Assembly: GCA_934102055.1 (NCBI GenBank)
Contig: CAKOSE010000004.1
Location: 1 to 53,665 of the forward strand
Origin: an uncultured Bacilli bacterium
GTDB lineage: Bacteria; Bacillota_I; Bacilli_A; RF39; UBA660
Length of the DNA: 53,665 nt
Direction of reading: 5' to 3'
A model generated the notes under the pieces. That model was not told the DNA's origin. It was given only the letters and a program-made list of their open reading frames with translations, and did not search any database. Positions 40,732 through 49,595 of this stretch are shown here, one piece after another. Each line of letters opens with the position of its first letter. Position 1 is the stretch's first letter. A program made the translations under genes and the position numbers.

Positions 40732-41349
40732 CTATCCAAAGTACTTACAAAGTGGTCTTTGGCTTAAACTAGTATCTCCTGAAAAGTCATTTATTATTTC
40801 ATCACCATTACGCATTATTTTTATGCATAACATTTCTTCTTCTGAAGGAGTAAATTTGCTTGGTTTGCTATCCATTTTACATTTTTTTACTATTTCTTGT
40901 TTTCCATCTTTTGTTTGAATACTAGTTTCTATTAGACAGGCACCATCTTTTATATATTGTTCTTCTCGTTCTTCATCGTTTGAAAATTTTTTGGTATAAG
41001 AGTCCATTCCTAACAAATCCCCTTTTTTCACTAATGTTATTGTACTTCCTGTTAATTCTTCTTGTGTTAATCTTTTTCCATCGAATGTAAATTCACCAAA
41101 GTATGATTTTTCTTCTTCTTTCATGTCGTCATTTAAAACTATCTTTGTTTCTGGAACTTGTCCTTTCATTATCATATCTTGTCTATATTTGTCATAAGTG
41201 GCTTCGATGGATGAATGTAGTTCTGTTAAATCCATATCTCTTGCGTCTTTTCTATATCTAGATACACTTACTAGTGCTATTGTAGATAAAATTCCTAATA
41301 TAACTATTACTGCTAATAGTTCTACTATTGTAAATCCCTTATTTTTCAT
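40732..41349 (-). CDS. Type IV pilin-like protein (pseudopilin)
   Basis: A 205-residue protein starting MKNKG/FTIVELLAVIVIL with Glu at +5, followed by STIALVSVSRYRKDAR, a class III-type prepilin signal. The soluble domain is acidic with three Cys (GACLIE, VKKCKM, MLCIK and a fourth in PLCKYFG). It lies ten bases upstream of mutL and far from the pilin cluster at 27.8-29.0 kb. TGAGGTGT precedes the ATG. Confidence 0.82.
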   Translation of the reverse strand: MKNKGFTIVELLAVIVILGILSTIALVSVSRYRKDARDMDLTELHSSIEATYDKYRQDMIMKGQVPETKIVLNDDMKEEEKSYFGEFTFDGKRLTQEELTGSTITLVKKGDLLGMDSYTKKFSNDEEREEQYIKDGACLIETSIQTKDGKQEIVKKCKMDSKPSKFTPSEEEMLCIKIMRNGDEIINDFSGDTSLSQRPLCKYFG

Positions 41350-41392
41350 TCTTACACCTCAGGAATATTTTAACATAAAAAAAGGAGTTTAA

Positions 41393-42091
41393 CTAGTATT
41401 TTATTTCCCCTTTTTTGATGAACTCTCTTAAAATTTTTGTTATTGCTCTTTTTTCTATTCTTGATACATAACTTCTTGATATTTTTAGATCTTTTGCTAT
41501 TTCTTTTTGGGTTTTTTCATCTTCGTTTAAGAGTCCATATCTTTTTATTATTATTTCTCTTTCTCTATCTGTTAGTTTATTTATATATTCTTTTAAAAGT
41601 TTAACGTTATCTTTTATATACATGTTTTCTATATAATCTGGTTTTGGTGTTTTTAAGACGTCTAGTATTGTTATGTCATTTCCTTCTTTATCATATCCGA
41701 TTGGATCGTCTAAGGAAATGTTATTGTTATTTTTTTTATTACTTCTGAAGAACATTAATATTTCATTTTCTATACATTTAGCACAATAAGTTGTGATTCT
41801 TGTTCCATGTTTCTTTGAGTAAGAATCTATTCCTTTGATTAGCCCGATTGTTCCTATACTTATTAAGTCATCGTTGTCTATGTTAGTATTTTCATATTTT
41901 TTAGTTATATGTGCAACTAGTCTTAGATTGTGTTCTATTAAAATATCTCTTGCTTTTTTATCTTTTTTGAGTAATAAATCTATATATTTTTCTTCTTCTT
42001 CTTTTGAGAGAGGTTCTTTAAAGACATTATTAGAGTAAGAGGTTTTAAAGAGCATTAAAGTTTTTAAAAAAGAGATTAGTCCAAAAAACAT
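41393..42091 (-). CDS. sigK: Sporulation RNA polymerase sigma factor SigK
   Basis: A 232-residue sigma-70 family protein, the late mother-cell factor. Region 2 has ARDILIEHNLRLVAHITKKYENT and DLISIGTIGLIKGIDSYS; region 4 has LTDREREIIIKRYGLL and EIAKDLKISRSYVSRIEKRAI, all closely like Bacillus SigK. The first 20 residues (MFFGLISFLKTLMLF) match a hydrophobic pro-sequence before SYSNN, as in pro-SigK. The gene is not interrupted by a skin-type element. Confidence 0.93.
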   Translation of the reverse strand: MFFGLISFLKTLMLFKTSYSNNVFKEPLSKEEEEKYIDLLLKKDKKARDILIEHNLRLVAHITKKYENTNIDNDDLISIGTIGLIKGIDSYSKKHGTRITTYCAKCIENEILMFFRSNKKNNNNISLDDPIGYDKEGNDITILDVLKTPKPDYIENMYIKDNVKLLKEYINKLTDREREIIIKRYGLLNEDEKTQKEIAKDLKISRSYVSRIEKRAITKILREFIKKGEIKY

Positions 42092-42152
42092 ATTACCACC
42101 TACTTAATGATATGTTTTCTTTTTTAAAAGTATTTTATAATATGTCTTATTT

Positions 42153-42161
42153 TGTTATAAT
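42153..42161 (+). promoter_or_regulatory. Extended -10 promoter of the Nudix gene
   Basis: TGTTATAAT, a TGn extension plus a perfect TATAAT, about 16 bases ahead of the start codon, followed by GAGGGTGAT. Confidence 0.5.
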
Positions 42162-42176
42162 TTAGAGGGTGATAAG

Positions 42177-42587
42177 ATGAAAGAGAAATCTTGTGGATGT
42201 ATTATATTTAAAAAAGAGAATGAAAAGATAAAGTTTTTAGTTATTAAACAAGTGCTTGGACATTATGGGTTTCCTAAAGGTCATGTTGAGAGAAATGAAA
42301 CTGAAAAGGAAACTGCTTTAAGAGAAGTAAAAGAAGAAACTGGACTTGATATAAGTTTTCTTGGAGATTATAGAAAGGTTATAACTTATAGTCCTAAAGC
42401 TAATACCATTAAGGATGTTATATATTTTTTGGGAACTGTTAAAGGAGGCACTTTAAAGCCTCAAGAGGAAGAGGTTTCATTAATAAAGTGGTTTGATTTT
42501 GAAGATGCTTATAAGACTATTACATATAAGGATGATAAAAATATATTACTAAGTGCTTATAATTATATAAAAGATAATAATTTTTAA
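42177..42587 (+). CDS. Nudix hydrolase
   Basis: A 136-residue pyrophosphohydrolase. The Nudix box is exact: GHVERNETEKETALREVKEETGLD (about residues 38-61). The surrounding KEKSCGCIIFKK start and YGFPKGHVE resemble the Ap4A (diadenosine tetraphosphate) hydrolase subgroup, but the substrate cannot be read from sequence. GGTGATAAG lies before the ATG. Divergent from sigK. Confidence 0.93.
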   Translation: MKEKSCGCIIFKKENEKIKFLVIKQVLGHYGFPKGHVERNETEKETALREVKEETGLDISFLGDYRKVITYSPKANTIKDVIYFLGTVKGGTLKPQEEEVSLIKWFDFEDAYKTITYKDDKNILLSAYNYIKDNNF

Positions 42588-42638
42588 TTTTTTGGAAAGT
42601 ATTTTTTTTCTTAACATATAAATATATAGGTGAAGAAA

Positions 42639-43154
42639 ATGAAAAATATATTAAAAGATAGTAATAAGTATAGAAATGATATTAATGATATTTTAAATGA
42701 GGTATTTAAATATCTTCCTAAACTAAAGGATTGGTATTTGGAACAAAGTGTTATATTTGATGATAATAAAAAGGTTTTATTTAAGGCATTAAGAAATGAT
42801 CAGAATGAAAAAATTGGTAATCAAATAATAATAGATATTCTTTTAGATACTATATATAATTATAATTTAATAATACAGGATGACTCAGTTAAGCTAACAA
42901 AAATATATCAGGAAAAGGATAAGCTTATTAAAGAAACAAAAAAAATAACAATTAATGATGATGAAATAACAAGAAAATGTGTGTTAAATGTAAATAATTG
43001 TAAGACAAAGTATGAAGAAACATATAGTTTTAAAGATGATGAAAGTATTATAAGTATAAATGATAGTGATATAAAAGATACTTGTGATAAGTCTTTGGAT
43101 GAGATTATTAAAAAAATGAAGAATATTAAAAATAAGACTCTTGTAAGGAAGTAA
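42639..43154 (+). CDS. Unrecognised cytoplasmic protein
   Basis: A 171-residue charged protein, Lys/Asp/Asn-rich, with no signal peptide or membrane helix, and predicted mostly helical with some strands (YLEQSVIFDDNKKVLFKAL). No family recognised. The ATG at 42639 has AGGTGA five bases upstream; an in-frame GTG at 42630 overlaps that site. It follows the Nudix gene by 51 bases on the same strand and ends at a terminator. Confidence 0.75.
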   Translation: MKNILKDSNKYRNDINDILNEVFKYLPKLKDWYLEQSVIFDDNKKVLFKALRNDQNEKIGNQIIIDILLDTIYNYNLIIQDDSVKLTKIYQEKDKLIKETKKITINDDEITRKCVLNVNNCKTKYEETYSFKDDESIISINDSDIKDTCDKSLDEIIKKMKNIKNKTLVRK

Positions 43155-43169
43155 GTCCTTACTTTTTTT
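43143..43169 (+). terminator. Terminator after the 171-residue protein
   Basis: GTAAGGA / TCCTTAC stem overlapping the stop codon, followed by TTTTTTT. Confidence 0.85.
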
Positions 43170-43196
43170 GATTTAAGTAAAGTTTTATAGTATAAT
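43168..43196 (+). promoter_or_regulatory. Sigma-A-type promoter of tmcAL
   Basis: TTGATT (43168-43173), 17-base spacer and a perfect TATAAT (43191-43196), 18 bases before the GTG start. The -35 begins inside the T run of the preceding terminator. Confidence 0.7.
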
Positions 43197-43213
43197 TTGT
43201 TTAGGTGATTTAT

Positions 43214-44335
43214 GTGGAAGTAATAGGAATTGTTGCAGAATATAATCCATTTCATAATGGACATAAGTATCATATAGATAAAATAAAAGAAATGTATAAA
43301 GATTCTGTTATAGTAGCATGTATCTCTTCTTGTTTTACTCAAAGAGGAGAAATAAGTGTTTTAAATAAATGGGATAAGACAAGGGTTGCTCTTTTAAGTG
43401 GTGTTGATTTAGTGATAGAGCTTCCTTTTGTGTACTCTAGTCAAAGTGCAGATATATTTGCGAGTGGTGCTTTAAAACTTTTAAATGAGTTAAGGGTTGA
43501 TAAAATAGTCTTTGGTAGTGAATCTAATGATATAAAAAAATTATATGAAATAGCAAGTGTTCAGGTTAATAATAGTGACTTTGATAGTGTTGTTAAGAGA
43601 TATCTAGATGATGGTGAGAATTATCCGACAAGTATTTCTAAAGCATTAGATGATTTTGGTATTGAAAGAATATCTAGTCCTAATGATTTGCTGGGTATTT
43701 CGTATGTAAAAGAGATAATTAAGAATTCATATGACATAATGCCTGTAACTATAAAAAGAACAAATAATTATCATGGTAATAATAAAGGTAATATACTTAG
43801 TGCAACTGAGATAAGAAAATTATATAGTGAAGGCAGTAATATCAATAAATATGTTCCATATAGTAGTAATATTTTATATAAAAATAAAGATTATTTTCCG
43901 TTTTTAAAGTATCAAATTATAAATAATTATGATAATCTTAATAAATATCAGACTACTTCTGAAGGGATAGAAAACAGGATAAAAAAGAGTATTACTAAGG
44001 CTAATTCGTTAGAAGATATGGTAAGTTTTATAAAAACGAAGAGATATACTTACAATAAAATAAACAGAATGCTTATTCATATTTTGACAGGTCTTACAAA
44101 GGAAGAAGCTCAAGAGAAAATAGATTATATTAGAATACTTGGATTTAATAATAAGGGTAAGAATTATCTTAATAAAATAAAAAAGAATACGGGGATTCCT
44201 ATTATAACTAGATATAAAGATATAGATAGTAAGCTGTTAGATATAGAAAAGAGAGCCACTTATATATATTCTTTAATAGTACAAGATAAGAGTTTAATGA
44301 AAAAAGAACTTGAGAGGCCTATTTATGTAGACTAA
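43214..44335 (+). CDS. tmcAL: tRNA(Met) cytidine acetate ligase TmcAL (YlbM)
   Basis: A 373-residue nucleotidyltransferase-fold enzyme making N4-acetylcytidine at the wobble base of elongator tRNA-Met. Start motif GIVAEYNPFHNGHKYHI with the HxGH core, SSCFTQRGEISVLNKWDKTRVAL, ELPFVYSSQSADIFASGA, ISSPNDLLGISYVKEI and TIKRTNNYH are family-typical. GTG at 43214 follows AGGTGAT. Its expected substrate tRNA-Met is encoded in the same window (8309-8385). Confidence 0.94.
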   Translation: MEVIGIVAEYNPFHNGHKYHIDKIKEMYKDSVIVACISSCFTQRGEISVLNKWDKTRVALLSGVDLVIELPFVYSSQSADIFASGALKLLNELRVDKIVFGSESNDIKKLYEIASVQVNNSDFDSVVKRYLDDGENYPTSISKALDDFGIERISSPNDLLGISYVKEIIKNSYDIMPVTIKRTNNYHGNNKGNILSATEIRKLYSEGSNINKYVPYSSNILYKNKDYFPFLKYQIINNYDNLNKYQTTSEGIENRIKKSITKANSLEDMVSFIKTKRYTYNKINRMLIHILTGLTKEEAQEKIDYIRILGFNNKGKNYLNKIKKNTGIPIITRYKDIDSKLLDIEKRATYIYSLIVQDKSLMKKELERPIYVD

Positions 44336-44346
44336 AGTTCTTTTTT
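44302..44346 (+). terminator. Terminator of tmcAL
   Basis: AAAAGAACTT (44302-44311, inside the gene) pairs with AAGTTCTTTT (44335-44344) over a 23-base loop, followed by T residues. The long loop makes this less certain. Confidence 0.45.
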
Positions 44347-44352
44347 GTGTGA

Positions 44353-44835
44353 TTATAACTTTTTGATATCAATTAACATTCTTGTATGATAATTCTCATT
44401 TTCATAGAATCTAATGGCATTTTTATTGTAAGCAAAAATATCTACAAAAACATACTCACATCCTATAGATTTAAAATAATCTTCTAGTTTTTTTATTAGT
44501 TTTTTTCCTATGCCTTTTCCTCTAATATTTTTAGAAACAATTAGTTCTGAAATTTCACCACTTTTAGGACATTTATAATCTAAATAATCGTATTTATCAT
44601 ATGTCCTAACATAACCCATTATTAAGCCTAGAACTTCTTCATTTTCAATTGCTAAAAAACATTTACCTTTGTTTTTCGAGACTTCTTCTAGGTCTATAGA
44701 AGCCATTTTATCTCTGTATTCAGGATGAACTCTGTCTAAATTATCTTCATCAACGGAAACAATGTACTCTTCAAGTTCTACTAATAGGTTTTTTACATCT
44801 TCCAAGTACTTTTCTTTATACTCTATTATTTTCAT
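44353..44835 (-). CDS. GNAT family N-acetyltransferase
   Basis: A 160-residue GNAT protein. The acetyl-CoA motif is in SELIVSKNIRGKGIGKKLI (Q/RxxGxG/A form, about residues 97-115), followed by CEYVFVDIFAYNKNAIRFYENENYH. Substrate unknown. It overlaps the upstream acetyltransferase by 20 bases, so the two are translationally coupled although not close relatives. Confidence 0.88.
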   Translation of the reverse strand: MKIIEYKEKYLEDVKNLLVELEEYIVSVDEDNLDRVHPEYRDKMASIDLEEVSKNKGKCFLAIENEEVLGLIMGYVRTYDKYDYLDYKCPKSGEISELIVSKNIRGKGIGKKLIKKLEDYFKSIGCEYVFVDIFAYNKNAIRFYENENYHTRMLIDIKKL

Positions 44836-45433
44836 TTTTCAAATAATCCTCTCTTGTTAGTTCATATTTTGCAAATGTTAGTTTTCCATCATAAAATGTA
44901 TACGGAGATTCCTCTTCAACTTCATTTATTTTTTCGAATCCTAATCTTTCAAAAATTTTGCATGAAGGGATATTATTTTTTACAGCACCTGATGATATTT
45001 TATCAATTTTTACTTTTTTAAACATGTACTCTATCATTGCGGATGCTGCTTCTTTTGCATAACCTTTAGCTTGATATTTTTTATCGATAAACCATCCAAC
45101 ATCTCTAACTTTTATATCATTTCCTTTTTCTTGAGCCGAAACTTGTCCAATAACTTCTTCTTTGCCACTCATTGTATAAATTGGTTTTAAAAATATACTC
45201 CAAATAAAAGTGTCAGGATTGCCAGCATTTTGTACTTTTGATATATAAAACTTCTCTTGGGTTTCCCATTTCCAATGGTCTTTATTTGTGGCTTTGTTTT
45301 TAGCAGAGGTTAAATACCACTTATTAATTTCTGGATCCATTAATATTTCCCATAATCTTTTTTGTTCTGTTATACTAGAATTTTTTAGTATTAATCTTTC
45401 TGTTTCAATCGTTTTACTACCTATTAAATTCAT
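44816..45433 (-). CDS. RimJ/RimL-type GNAT acetyltransferase
   Basis: A 205-residue GNAT protein. The start TIETERLILKNSSITE is typical of the RimJ/RimL group, as are the acetyl-CoA loop YQAKGYAKEAASAMIEYMF and the later NIPSCKIFERLGFEK. Groups like this acetylate ribosomal N-termini or small molecules; substrate cannot be assigned. It lies upstream of and overlaps the second GNAT gene. Confidence 0.9.
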   Translation of the reverse strand: MNLIGSKTIETERLILKNSSITEQKRLWEILMDPEINKWYLTSAKNKATNKDHWKWETQEKFYISKVQNAGNPDTFIWSIFLKPIYTMSGKEEVIGQVSAQEKGNDIKVRDVGWFIDKKYQAKGYAKEAASAMIEYMFKKVKIDKISSGAVKNNIPSCKIFERLGFEKINEVEEESPYTFYDGKLTFAKYELTREDYLKNENNRV

Positions 45434-45529
45434 ATTATAAAACCTCGTCCTTTTACTGCTTAGAAATTAAGCTTACATAATATTCTATAAGCAAAGTATA
45501 TTATAATCATGAAATCAAGTCAATAGTTA

Positions 45530-46681
45530 TTAATTTACTACTCCTGTTAGAAAACTCTTTATTACTCTAGTATATTGTTTGAAGATACTTGCTTTTTTTA
45601 TATCATCTCCTGCTGTTAGATCGGCTTCTACTATTGTTTTATTATTGCTTTTAAGATATAGTTTTCCTAGTGTTTGACCTTTTTTTACTGGGTACTTTAT
45701 TTCATTTAGTTTTATATTATATGTATAATTTTCTTCTTGTTGACCTTTTGGAATTGTTATGTTTAAATCATCTTTTAAAACTAGGTCAACGTTATTTTTA
45801 TCTGCTTTATCTAGTTTTAATTTTTTGATTACTTTTTCTTTACTGATTATTTTTTTGTTTTGATATTGATTGAATCCATAATCTAGCATAGATATAGCTT
45901 CTTTATTTCTTAGAGTTGTATTTTGGTAGCCAAAGCTTATTGCTATTAATCTTAAGTTATTTTTTAAGGCTGTTACTGCGATTGATGAACCTGCTTCTTC
46001 TGTGTATCCTGTTTTTAAACCATCTACTCCTTTGTAGAATTTGACAAGTTTATTTGTGTTAACTATCCAAGTTTTATTGTCAGTATTTTCTCTTATGTAA
46101 CTTTCGTATTTACTTGTATAATCAAGAACTTTTTTATGTTTTAGTAATTCTTTAGCGATTAATGCCATGTCATATGCTGAGGAATAACCGCCTTTTTCAT
46201 CGAAACCTGTACAATTGACAAAATTTGTGTTTTTTAGTCCTAGTTCTTTTGCCTTTTTATTCATTTCTTTTACAAATTCTTGTTCGGTTCCACTTACTCT
46301 TTCTGCCATTGCTACCATTGCATCATTGGCACTTGCCATAGTAATTCCTTTTAAAAGATCGTCTACACTTATTTTTTCTCCTTCTTCGAGCCAAATTTGT
46401 GTTCCACCCATTTCTTTTGCATTTTTACTTATTGTTAAAATTTCATTTGTTTTTAAAGAGCCATTTTCTATTTTTTCGAATATTATAATTAAACCCATCA
46501 TTTTAGTTAATGATGCTACACTTGTTTTAGAATTTGCATTTTTATTATACAAGATTTTTCCAGTATTGTAATCCATAAGAATAGCACTTTTACCATTAGG
46601 AGTTATATCCAAATCCTCTGCACTTACAATGCCTGGTATTAAGATTATACTAATTAATAAAAACAAAATTATTTTTTTCAT
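45530..46681 (-). CDS. D-alanyl-D-alanine carboxypeptidase (DacF/PBP5-like)
   Basis: A 383-residue secreted S11 peptidase trimming peptidoglycan stem peptides. A signal peptide (MKKIILFLLISIILIPGIVSA) is followed by the SxxK motif (VASLTKMM), SxN (ASANDAM) and KTG (LKTGYT). The C-terminal PBP5 beta domain ends in an amphipathic, Lys-containing helix (IFKQYTRVIKSFLTG) for membrane attachment. The ATG at 46681 has AGGTGAG. It is not linked to spoIIA genes as dacF is in Bacillus. Confidence 0.93.
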   Translation of the reverse strand: MKKIILFLLISIILIPGIVSAEDLDITPNGKSAILMDYNTGKILYNKNANSKTSVASLTKMMGLIIIFEKIENGSLKTNEILTISKNAKEMGGTQIWLEEGEKISVDDLLKGITMASANDAMVAMAERVSGTEQEFVKEMNKKAKELGLKNTNFVNCTGFDEKGGYSSAYDMALIAKELLKHKKVLDYTSKYESYIRENTDNKTWIVNTNKLVKFYKGVDGLKTGYTEEAGSSIAVTALKNNLRLIAISFGYQNTTLRNKEAISMLDYGFNQYQNKKIISKEKVIKKLKLDKADKNNVDLVLKDDLNITIPKGQQEENYTYNIKLNEIKYPVKKGQTLGKLYLKSNNKTIVEADLTAGDDIKKASIFKQYTRVIKSFLTGVVN

Positions 46682-46732
46682 AAACTCACCTATTAAAAAA
46701 TATGTCAAATAGTGAGTTAATAGAATTAATTT

Positions 46733-47821
46733 TTACCACTTATATCTTTTTTTCATATAAGTTCTGTTTTCGTTTATACCATACTCTAAGAAATTATAGT
46801 CTTTTTCTTTTAGGTTAAGTAAATCTAACATTTCTCTTTCGTCTAAAATTGCCTGATTAGATAGGAAGTTTCTTATCATTGTCATGCCTTCTTTTTTATC
46901 TTTTCTGTAAATATCAAAGAAGTATTCTCCTAGTAATAGCCCGTATAGGTATTTTATATCGTTTGAGTAGTTATAATATGTGGTTATAAAGGATGCTGGT
47001 TTATTGTCTTTATCTAATGAGTAAATTTCTTTAATTTTTGCATATTCATCATCATAGACTATTTTATCTGATAAAGCCATGTTTGATACTTTATATAAGG
47101 ACTCAGCATAATCATTCAAATCAAAGTAGTTTAAATTAAGTTCTCTGTGAGCATCATCTTTATATATATCGTTTTTAATTAAATAATCTAGTGCAACTCT
47201 TTCAAAAAAGCAAGACATTACTTCAATAAAACAATAATCGTATCTATCTATTTGCTGAATAGAACTCATAGTACTCATGAAAGTATTTTCGTATTCATGG
47301 CCAAGTTCATGTAAATAAGTTTTTAAGAATGTAGCTTGTTTATTTATTTTGCTATCTATAGATATATTTGGTTTTTCATAATTAAATGTATTGTAACAGT
47401 TACCCATGCAGGTTTTTAAATCAACATATTTTATATCATCGAAACAGAATAATCTTTCATAACTTTTAACTTTATCTATACCCATACTAGTTAATATTTC
47501 ATAGGTTAGTTCTTTAGCTTCGCTAGGTTTAAATTTATTTTCTGAAAATAAGCCATAATACTTGTATTTATTTTTTGTATATTCTTTATTTATCTTTGTA
47601 TAAAAATCTTTATATATTTCATTATCATTTTTTAAGAAATCGTAAAACTGGTATTCTTTTAACAATAATTCAATTTGTTCAAAATACTTTGCTTCTTGTT
47701 TTTTTACTTCTTCGCTTGAATTAACAAGTAAAGTATAGTACATATTGCTTAATAAAAACTTTTTTGAATTACTTTTTTCAATTTCTAGTTTTTCCCTTAT
47801 TTGTTGTAATTGTTTTAACAT
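46733..47821 (-). CDS. M3-like zinc metallopeptidase
   Basis: A 362-residue protein with an HELGHEYENTF zinc motif at about residue 170 and a downstream Glu in IEVMSCFFE (about 200), the arrangement of M3 (oligoendopeptidase F-like) peptidases. Length is short for M3 (usually about 560-600), so the N-terminal part of the family is reduced. No signal peptide; likely cytosolic. Monocistronic. Confidence 0.75.
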   Translation of the reverse strand: MLKQLQQIREKLEIEKSNSKKFLLSNMYYTLLVNSSEEVKKQEAKYFEQIELLLKEYQFYDFLKNDNEIYKDFYTKINKEYTKNKYKYYGLFSENKFKPSEAKELTYEILTSMGIDKVKSYERLFCFDDIKYVDLKTCMGNCYNTFNYEKPNISIDSKINKQATFLKTYLHELGHEYENTFMSTMSSIQQIDRYDYCFIEVMSCFFERVALDYLIKNDIYKDDAHRELNLNYFDLNDYAESLYKVSNMALSDKIVYDDEYAKIKEIYSLDKDNKPASFITTYYNYSNDIKYLYGLLLGEYFFDIYRKDKKEGMTMIRNFLSNQAILDEREMLDLLNLKEKDYNFLEYGINENRTYMKKRYKW

Positions 47822-47915
47822 AATGAATTTTCCCCCTTATTAAAATTATATCATTAATACTTATGTTTTTAAATATTTTTTATTATTTATTAATATAGTT
47901 TATTAGGTGATAAAT

Positions 47916-48785
47916 GTGTCAAATAAGATAAGATTAATTATTATATGTACTTTATTTGTGGTTGCTTTATTATTATTTGTTATAACTCGTGATTATGAGA
48001 ATAAAATAGTTTTAGGAAGTCAGAAAACTGTAAATGCTTATGCACCTTTTGAAAGGAGTTCAAACTATGATATAAAAAATAAGGAAAGATATGCAAGGTA
48101 CTATGAAAATAATAAAAATCTTGATTATGAGGAAGTTGTAACAAGAGTGAATATTGGTTTAGATTATGGATTTTATAATTATATAAAAGATGCAGACTTA
48201 AGTAAAGGAATTCTTGTTCTTACTAATAAGTTTTTGAAACTAAATAAGGAATATGTTCCGAATGATTTAGAAGAGATAAATGATAAATATTTTATTAGTG
48301 GTAATAAAAAAGTTAGGTTTTTAAGAAAAGAAGCAAAGGAAGCATTTGAAAAATTAAGTGATGATTCTATAAAGAATAAGACTCCTGTATATGGACAAAG
48401 TGCTTTTAGGACTTATGAAAGGCAAGATGAATTGTATAGTAGTGCTATTAAGAGTTATGGTAAGGAAAAAGCAGATTTAGATACGGCAAGACCAGGACAT
48501 TCTGAGCATCAAACAGGGCTTACTATTGATGTTAGTTCTACTAAACAGGGAAACATGTTAAGTTTTGAAAAGACTTCTTCTTATAAATGGATGATGGATA
48601 ATGCTTATAAATATGGTTTTATATTGAGATATCCAAAAGATAAGGAGAATATTCATGGTTTTATATATGAGTCTTGGCATTTTAGATATGTGGGAGTTAA
48701 GGTTGCTAAGGATATGCACGATAATTATAGTGATCTTACTTATGATGAGTATTATTATATTAAAATTGAAAATAGGAAATCTTAA
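47916..48785 (+). CDS. VanY-like D-Ala-D-Ala carboxypeptidase (M15B)
   Basis: A 289-residue membrane-anchored carboxypeptidase. One N-terminal helix (about residues 6-24), then a stalk and the M15B domain: SAFRTYERQDELY, PGHSEHQTGLTIDVSS (zinc His and Asp), and YESWHFRYVG (catalytic Glu and zinc His). Such proteins trim D-Ala from peptidoglycan; VanY activity in vancomycin resistance is a specialised case and no van genes are adjacent. GTG at 47916 follows AGGTGAT. Confidence 0.92.
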   Translation: MSNKIRLIIICTLFVVALLLFVITRDYENKIVLGSQKTVNAYAPFERSSNYDIKNKERYARYYENNKNLDYEEVVTRVNIGLDYGFYNYIKDADLSKGILVLTNKFLKLNKEYVPNDLEEINDKYFISGNKKVRFLRKEAKEAFEKLSDDSIKNKTPVYGQSAFRTYERQDELYSSAIKSYGKEKADLDTARPGHSEHQTGLTIDVSSTKQGNMLSFEKTSSYKWMMDNAYKYGFILRYPKDKENIHGFIYESWHFRYVGVKVAKDMHDNYSDLTYDEYYYIKIENRKS

Positions 48786-48859
48786 TTAAAAACAGTTTTT
48801 TTATAATTTTATGTTTTCATTCCGTGAGTTTTTTATATTTTTTCTATTAAATTTTCAAA

Positions 48860-48884
48860 ATAAAAAGGACTATTATTGTCCTAA
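48860..48884 (-). terminator. Terminator after the lipoprotein gene
   Basis: TTAGGAC / GTCCT stem overlapping the stop codon, followed on the minus strand by TTTTTATTTTG. Confidence 0.7.
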
Positions 48885-49549
48885 TGTTCATATAATCCAT
48901 GTATTTTTTGTCTAGTTACATCATCAATATCGTTTATTGTCCAAATATTATTTACTTTGGTTAACTTGAAATCTATTGTATATTTAACCCTGTCTTTAGC
49001 TTCTTTTAGTTTTCCTAACCTATATTCAACGTATTTAGAATCAGATGTTCCGGTTACTTTGTCTTTTGCATCTTCTGCTACATCTTTAGTGCCTTCTACT
49101 ACGTCTCTTGCAGCATCTTTAACGTCATCTACGACATCTTTTGTAGTGTCCTTTACATCTTTTGTTATGCTGTTATCAGTTGTTGAACTAAATTCATTTG
49201 GATTATTATTATAGTAGTCTTCTGCGTCTTTATTGATCTTATAATAATCATAAACTTCAATTTCAGTGGTTACAGTAGCAGTATCTCCATCGATTGTTTC
49301 ATCTTTGATTACATAGCTCATGTCTTTATATTGTTTTTTCATTATGTCTTCATAAGTACTTTTTTGTGTATCATTCATTAAGGAATCTGTACTTATCATA
49401 TCTTTTAGTTGTGTTAGAACTGTTTCATCTTGATTTTTATAATTATCTAAGAAATTTTCCACTTTTTTAGTTGGGGTATTATCAAAAGAACAACCACTTA
49501 ATAATACAATAGCCATAATACATGAAAAACATAAGAATATTTTCTTCAT
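48881..49549 (-). CDS. Lipoprotein with amphipathic KDV/DAxxDV repeats
   Basis: A 222-residue exported lipoprotein: lipobox LLSGC with Cys at about residue 21, preceded by MKKIFLCFSCIMAIV. After a helical domain (TKKVENFLDNYKNQD) come strands (DETIDGDTATVTTEIEVYDYYKIN), then about 45 residues of repeated heptad-like KDVKDTTKDVVDDVKDAARDVVEGT segments and a final strand pair (YTIDFKLTKVNNIWTINDI) as seen in DUF4878-like lipoproteins. The repeat insertion resembles YtxH/LEA-type amphipathic helices. GAGGATT before the ATG. Confidence 0.8.
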   Translation of the reverse strand: MKKIFLCFSCIMAIVLLSGCSFDNTPTKKVENFLDNYKNQDETVLTQLKDMISTDSLMNDTQKSTYEDIMKKQYKDMSYVIKDETIDGDTATVTTEIEVYDYYKINKDAEDYYNNNPNEFSSTTDNSITKDVKDTTKDVVDDVKDAARDVVEGTKDVAEDAKDKVTGTSDSKYVEYRLGKLKEAKDRVKYTIDFKLTKVNNIWTINDIDDVTRQKIHGLYEH

Positions 49550-49595
49550 AATAAATCCTCCCATTTCTATTATGAGAGGTTTTATTTTTTTTATA

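Noticed and set aside
41393..42091. Possibility that the sigma factor is SigE, SigF or SigG
   Set aside because: The hydrophobic pro-sequence, the DDPIGYDKEGN linker and region-4 wording match SigK; no spoIIGA or spoIIAB gene is adjacent.
49000..49200. Tandem DNA repeat in the lipoprotein gene
   Set aside because: The repetition is at protein level (amphipathic segments); the DNA units are not identical, so not a true tandem repeat.
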